37,902 nucleotides of DNA from Pseudomonadota bacterium. GTDB lineage: Bacteria; Pseudomonadota; Gammaproteobacteria; Xanthomonadales; Rhodanobacteraceae. Every line of letters begins with the position of its first letter. Position 1 is the stretch's first letter. This document shows positions 33,763-37,902 of this stretch, piece by piece. The position numbers and the translations under genes are program-made. A model generated the notes under the pieces. That model was given only the letters and a program-made list of their open reading frames with translations, was not told where the DNA came from and ran no database searches. The stretch spans positions 1 through 37,902 of the forward strand of contig JAFEFS010000041.1 in assembly GCA_018240465.1 (NCBI GenBank), in the 5' to 3' direction.

Positions 33763-35577
33763 TCATTGCTCCGGCACGACATCGAAGGCCACGGTGAGTC
33801 GTGTCTTCGCGCTCGCGAACGGCACCGTGCCGTGCCAGAAATACGAAGGGAACAGCACGAGCATGCCGACCTCGGGACGTACGACATGCTCCGCCTGCAG
33901 CGCAGGTGTGGTGATCAGGCTCGGCTGGCCGAAAGTCAGGCAGCCCGCGTGCTCGCCCGCGTTGGCATCGACCTCGGGCAGTTCGATGTAGCAGGCCGAC
34001 GAGATCCAGCCGCGCGGATGCACATGGTTCGTGTGGAAGCCCGCAGAGCGCAGGCGTACCGACCAGCTGCCATTGAAGCGATAGCCGCCACTGCTGCGCC
34101 GGCGCAGCGGTTCGGGCCCGTGAAGGATATGTTCGAGGTAACTTCGGATCGGCGCATCGAAGGTGGCGAACAGTGCGCGGATCGCAGGATCATCGCTGCG
34201 TGACAGATCGGCCGTGGTCTCGGTGCCGTGGCGCAGCGACTGGAACAGCAGCGGATGGCCGTGCGGGTTGTGCAGGCGCGCAAGGCTGCGTTCGAGATCG
34301 GCGAAGAAGCTGGCAAGGTTGGGCCACGCTGCAGGTGCGGTCAGGCGTTGCGGCAGCACCCATCGTGCATAGTCGCAATACTCGGCATGGCGCGGATCGC
34401 CGAGCAGGCGCCAGGCCACGGTTTGCAGCGCGATGAAGTATTGATCGTCCGCCGCCGCGGCGCGCAATGCTTCGCAATGCGGCAGCGCGGCGCGGGCGTC
34501 GCCGGTGCCGAGCAACGCGGCGGCGAGCAGGCTGCGTGCCGGGGTGCTGGCCGGCATGGCGCGCAGGGCGCGCTCGGCCAGCGGCAGGGCAAGTGCTGGA
34601 TCGAACTCGAGCGCGGCCAGGCCGCAGCGCACGAGCAACGCTGGCGGTGCCTGCGCCTGCATCGCGCGTGGCGCAAGGCAGGCGTAGGCGCCGCGCGCAT
34701 CGCCTGCGCCCTGCAATATGGCTGCTTTCGTGCCGCACAAGGCTGCGTCGCCGGGGAAGCGGCGCAATGCTTCGTCGAGCGCGGCGGTCGCCTGCGCCAC
34801 CTCGCCGCTGCGCATCCAGACGAGGCGGGCGAGATGGTCGTGCGCCTCACTGCGCTGCGGATCGATGCGCAAACAATCGCGCAGCGCGGTTTCGGCGGGG
34901 CCGAATTCACCCAGCGCGATCAGGCTGCGCGCCTGAATCTGGTACAGCGTGGCGTTGCGATGGCCACCAGCCAGCATGCGCGCGGCGAGCGGCGCGACCT
35001 CCGCGGGCAGGTCGGCGGCGTCGAGCGCGATCGCCAGCGCCTGACCCGCGTCGGGATCGCCGGACCGCGCCTGCGCGATGCGGCGATAGTTCGCGACGAC
35101 TTCGTCGAGGCGGCCGAGCGCTGCCGCCGCGGCGACGAACTGGGCGAGGAGGTCGGCGTCGGCCTGCGCGTCGGCGCACAGCGGCGCGGTCAGCGCAAAA
35201 GCCTCGCCCGCGCGCCGCGATGCGTTGTAGTGGCGTGCGAGCACGAGTGCGGCGCGCGGCAGGCGCCGGGCCGCGCGTTGCAGCAACGGCTCTGCTTCGG
35301 CTTCGCGTGCCGCGGCCAGCAGGAGCTCGCCGAGTGCAGCCAGGGTCGGCGTCCAGTTCGGATCGAGTCCGAGTGCCTTGCGTAGCCACTGCTCCGCGCC
35401 GTCGACATCGCCCAACGCCTGCTTGGTCGCGGCGTACAGGCGCAGGGCTTCGACGAAGTCGGGTTGTGCTTCGACGAGCACGGCCAGTTGCTCGTGCGCA
35501 GCGCGGAAATCGCCCGCGCGCAGCAGCGCGTCGATGGTGCGGACTGCTTCCGGGGGCGGGCGGGCGGTTGCGGACAT
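33763..35577 (-). CDS. TPR-repeat protein fused to a 2OG-Fe(II) oxygenase domain
   Basis: The 604-residue product starts with about 380 residues of helical repeats of TPR type (AHEQLAVLVEAQPDFVEALR; AEQWLRKALGLDPNWTPTLA; AETALRDCLRIDPQRSEAHD), then a C-terminal oxygenase domain: GSWSVRLRSAGFHTNHVHP with His515, 518 and 520, FPSYFWHGTVPF with His582 and TRLTVAFD with Arg593. The repeats would recruit a protein target. There is no signal peptide, so it acts in the cytoplasm. It starts 21 bases after the MFS transporter stop, so they are probably co-transcribed. Target unknown. Confidence 0.87.
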   Translation of the reverse strand: MSATARPPPEAVRTIDALLRAGDFRAAHEQLAVLVEAQPDFVEALRLYAATKQALGDVDGAEQWLRKALGLDPNWTPTLAALGELLLAAAREAEAEPLLQRAARRLPRAALVLARHYNASRRAGEAFALTAPLCADAQADADLLAQFVAAAAALGRLDEVVANYRRIAQARSGDPDAGQALAIALDAADLPAEVAPLAARMLAGGHRNATLYQIQARSLIALGEFGPAETALRDCLRIDPQRSEAHDHLARLVWMRSGEVAQATAALDEALRRFPGDAALCGTKAAILQGAGDARGAYACLAPRAMQAQAPPALLVRCGLAALEFDPALALPLAERALRAMPASTPARSLLAAALLGTGDARAALPHCEALRAAAADDQYFIALQTVAWRLLGDPRHAEYCDYARWVLPQRLTAPAAWPNLASFFADLERSLARLHNPHGHPLLFQSLRHGTETTADLSRSDDPAIRALFATFDAPIRSYLEHILHGPEPLRRRSSGGYRFNGSWSVRLRSAGFHTNHVHPRGWISSACYIELPEVDANAGEHAGCLTFGQPSLITTPALQAEHVVRPEVGMLVLFPSYFWHGTVPFASAKTRLTVAFDVVPEQ

Positions 35578-35598
35578 CGGGCGATGATCACGCCCGGA

Positions 35599-36867
35599 TC
35601 ATTTTGCGGCAAGTCTTACCGCGATCGGCCCGTTTACGCCGGCACGGTCGGTTTCGCGCTTGAAGAAGTACAGAGCGATCAGCACCAGGGTCATCGGCAC
35701 CAGCGAAAAATAGAACGCATGGATGCCGTCGAACGCGGAAAACACGATCGCGGTGATGCGCGATCCGAGAGTGCCGCCGAGCGCGGAGAAGATGACGATG
35801 AGGCCGGTCATCGCCGCATGCGAAGGTTTGGGCAGCGAGGACAACGCGACCGAGTTGATCACCGGGTAGATCGGTGCCATCAGCAGCCCGATCAGGGGAA
35901 TCAGGTACGCCGCGATCGGCGCATTGAGCCAGCCGACATCGGGCCGCTCGACCACGCCGCGCGCGAGGGGCAGCACGAGCACGACGAGCACGCCCATGCC
36001 GATGACGCAGACATTGAGCAAGGTGTACCACGGCACGCGACGCAGCACCTGCCCGGCGGCGAGGCGGCCGAGCGCGGTGGTGCCGGCGAGGATGGTCGCG
36101 ACCTGGATGCTCATCGCATGCGGCAGCTTGAGGATCTCGTTGTTGAACGTCGGCAGCCAGGTGCCGAAGCTCTGCTCGATCAGCACGTAGAGGAACGCCG
36201 AAATGAGGAACACGTAGACCAGCGGGCGCAGGAACAGACGCAGCATCTCGGCGAGCGAGCCCTTGATGCTGTTCGTGCGTTCGTTGTGCGCGGCGGATTC
36301 GTCCAACGTCGAGGTGGCAAGCAGGACGATGACCAGCGCGCAGATTGCGGCCAACAGCCAGTAGACGTTGAACCACACTGGATTGGCCGGGTTCGCGTCA
36401 TCGATGAACGCACTGAACAGCCAGCCGCAGATCAGCACGCCGATCATGAACTGCGCCTCGATCGTGTTGGTCAGGCGCGAGTGTTCCGCGGGATCGCGCG
36501 TGAGCAGGCCGATCGACGAATACACCGAGACTTTCGCCAGGGCGAAACCGACGCCGGCGCACAGGAACAGCAATTCGGTGGTATGGAAAGTCGGATACAG
36601 GCGCATGACGACGCAGGCAGCGCCGACGATGGCGAGCGCGATCATCATCGCGCGCTTGTAGCCAAGCAGCGGCAGAAACGAGGCCACGAGCAGCGAGGTG
36701 ACCGCAATCGGCAGATCCTTGAACAGTTCGAGGTTGCTCGCCTGCGGTTTGCCGATGCCGAACGTCGCGATGGATTGCAGGATCACCGTGCCGACACTGT
36801 TGAGCAGGATCGCGAAGATCACGTAGATCAACGCGAGGGCGAGGATCATGCGGAAACGGTTCGTCAT
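35599..36867 (-). CDS. MFS sugar transporter (FucP-like)
   Basis: The 422-residue product has about twelve transmembrane helices, for example LALIYVIFAILLNSVGTVIL, AVTSLLVASFLPLLG, WLLAAICALVIVLLATS and VYVFLISAFLYVLIEQSFG, with a cytoplasmic loop near residues 190-210. The pattern matches the FucP-like branch of the major facilitator superfamily used for fucose, glucose, galactose or N-acetylglucosamine by proton symport. The gene follows a TonB receptor (after a terminator) and precedes the TPR-oxygenase gene by 21 bases. It would carry sugars released by the exported glycosidases across the inner membrane. I cannot choose among substrates. Confidence 0.87.
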   Translation of the reverse strand: MTNRFRMILALALIYVIFAILLNSVGTVILQSIATFGIGKPQASNLELFKDLPIAVTSLLVASFLPLLGYKRAMMIALAIVGAACVVMRLYPTFHTTELLFLCAGVGFALAKVSVYSSIGLLTRDPAEHSRLTNTIEAQFMIGVLICGWLFSAFIDDANPANPVWFNVYWLLAAICALVIVLLATSTLDESAAHNERTNSIKGSLAEMLRLFLRPLVYVFLISAFLYVLIEQSFGTWLPTFNNEILKLPHAMSIQVATILAGTTALGRLAAGQVLRRVPWYTLLNVCVIGMGVLVVLVLPLARGVVERPDVGWLNAPIAAYLIPLIGLLMAPIYPVINSVALSSLPKPSHAAMTGLIVIFSALGGTLGSRITAIVFSAFDGIHAFYFSLVPMTLVLIALYFFKRETDRAGVNGPIAVRLAAK

Positions 36868-36966
36868 GGGACGGCGGTTTGCTGGTGGGGGCGATCGAAA
36901 GTTGTCGCGCGGGCGGGAATGATCGTCGGCGCAGGGCGCGCGATCAAGGATGATCGCACAACGACG

Positions 36967-37009
36967 AAAAAAGACGGTCCGGATTGCGTTGGAGGATCAA
37001 TCCGGACCG
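36967..37009 (-). terminator. Rho-independent terminator of the second TonB receptor gene
   Basis: On the minus strand a 12-base-pair stem (36975-36986 pairing with 36998-37009; CGGTCCGGATTG, 11-base loop) is followed by six T residues interrupted only after TC (A run at 36967-36972 on plus). It lies 33 bases after the receptor stop and separates the receptor from the MFS gene. Confidence 0.85.
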
Positions 37010-37041
37010 CTCGTCGGAGAGGACGAACAAACGCTAACTGC

Positions 37042-37902
37042 TCAGAACTGGTACTTCGCCTGCAAGTTGATCTCGCGGCCTTCGATCGAACGCGCCAGCA
37101 GGATGCCGCCCGGGCCGTTGGCAACGCCGGCGACGCGCGCATTGCCTTCGGTCAGGCCGATCTCGTTGGTCAGGTTGGTGCCCTGCAGACGGAACTGCCA
37201 GTTCTTGCCGTAGTTGGCGACAATGCCGAAGTCCCAGGTGTCGTATTTGCCGAGCGGCTGTTGCCCGGTCTGATCCTGGTAGCGCTGGCCGACATGGGTA
37301 TAGGTGACGAACGGCATGATGTTGAAGTCGTCGTTGATCACGAACTTGTAGCTCGGCGTGATGAAATAACGCAGCTTCGGCTGACGCTGCAGCGGCTGGC
37401 CGTTGAAGCTGACCTGGAACGGCTTGTTGTTGATGTCGGTCAGCGTGGCATAGCCGTTCTGGTGCGAGTAGTGGCCATCCTGGTACGCCACGAGCGTGTC
37501 GACCTTGAAGTTCTCGAACGGGGTGAACACACCGTGGAAGTTCACGCCCTTGGTGTCCGCGCCGTAGATCGCCGTGCATTGCGCCTTGCCGCTGGTCGCG
37601 GTGGGCGTGCCCGAGCAGTCGAGCGGCACGTTGTTGTTGTCGGTGGCGCCGTAGGTCAGGCCGGTGAACTGGCGGTGGTAGCCGACGATATCGAGGTAGG
37701 CCCAGTCGGACTGGTACTTGAAGCCGTACTCGAAGTTGCGGATCTTCTGCATCGGCGAGAAATCGCCGTTCGAGCCGCGGATGCCATTGTCGAAGTCGTT
37801 GAAGTGGCCGCCGCTGGACACGCGCAGATAGGCGGACATGTTGTCGGCGATCTCGTAGTTCAGGCCTGCGGTGAACGACGGATGGGTCTTGTCGTAGTGC
37901 AG
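37042..37902 (-). CDS. TonB-dependent receptor, C-terminal part (cut by the window end)
   Basis: The visible 286 residues are the end of an outer-membrane beta-barrel: alternating strands such as FGIVANYGKNWQFRLQGTNL, the TNLTNE segment common in TonB-dependent receptors, and the terminal strand INLQAKYQF with a C-terminal Phe. The ATG at 37839 is internal; the plug domain and start lie beyond base 37902. The stretch FTPFENFKVDTLVAYQDGHY is a further barrel segment. As first gene before the MFS transporter it is the probable outer-membrane gate of the right-end sugar locus. Confidence 0.9.
   Translation of the reverse strand: MHYDKTHPSFTAGLNYEIADNMSAYLRVSSGGHFNDFDNGIRGSNGDFSPMQKIRNFEYGFKYQSDWAYLDIVGYHRQFTGLTYGATDNNNVPLDCSGTPTATSGKAQCTAIYGADTKGVNFHGVFTPFENFKVDTLVAYQDGHYSHQNGYATLTDINNKPFQVSFNGQPLQRQPKLRYFITPSYKFVINDDFNIMPFVTYTHVGQRYQDQTGQQPLGKYDTWDFGIVANYGKNWQFRLQGTNLTNEIGLTEGNARVAGVANGPGGILLARSIEGREINLQAKYQF

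Overview
The window is about 38 kb of GC-rich, densely coded DNA with no tRNA, rRNA, CRISPR array, transposase or phage gene that I can see. Gene content points to a gammaproteobacterium of the Xanthomonadales, most likely Rhodanobacteraceae or a relative: an Entner-Doudoroff cluster (zwf-pgl-edd-eda), a NagQ/NagB-II/NagA set for N-acetylglucosamine, large TonB-dependent receptors beside sugar genes, a lone RnfB next to nth, and 2OG-Fe(II) oxygenases of the kind that accompany glycan loci. This placement is inference from content; no marker gene for taxonomy is present.

Layout. 1-1141: RidA-family protein, a nucleotidyltransferase split into two ATGA-coupled reading frames, and a small hypothetical gene. 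1255-5296: Tat-exported PhoD-type phosphatase (minus), a roughly 530-base stretch without a gene, a PlsC/YihG-like acyltransferase (plus), and the broken remains of a DoxX-like membrane protein gene. 5233-10821: a TonB-dependent receptor with its own terminator, glucokinase, and a divergent LacI-family regulator. 10959-12951: a truncated, frameshifted copy and then an intact copy of an exported protein of unknown function. 12966-17840: eda, edd, pgl and zwf, all on the minus strand. 18121-21130: the GntR-family regulator, NagB-II-type deaminase and nagA. 21179-24018: mmsA, a small exported protein and a GNAT acetyltransferase. 24011-28330: metG, metallo-beta-lactamase-fold gene, rnfB and nth, each overlapping the next by 4 bases. 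28449-37902: alpha-galactosidase, a GH65 hydrolase, two 2OG-Fe(II) oxygenases (one fused to TPR repeats), an MFS sugar transporter and the 3' part of a second TonB-dependent receptor.

How the parts fit. NagA and NagB-II turn GlcNAc-6-P into fructose-6-P, glucokinase supplies glucose-6-P, and Zwf-Pgl-Edd-Eda carry it to pyruvate and glyceraldehyde-3-P. Two recurring DNA motifs tie these genes together. A 14-base palindrome of the type TGACAACGTTGTCA lies twice between glk and the lacI-type gene and once before nagB-II. A direct repeat TGGTAT-N5-TGGTAT lies at the zwf promoter and over the -10 region of the GntR gene, which looks leaderless and self-repressed. The right end reads as a carbohydrate-utilisation locus (receptor, importer, two exported glycosidases) for a substrate that probably contains alpha-linked galactose and glucose; the oxygenases are the least understood part of it.

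I found no clearly unprecedented system. The best leads are the two-motif regulatory wiring, the receptor/MFS/oxygenase/GH65/alpha-galactosidase locus, and several decayed or split genes.
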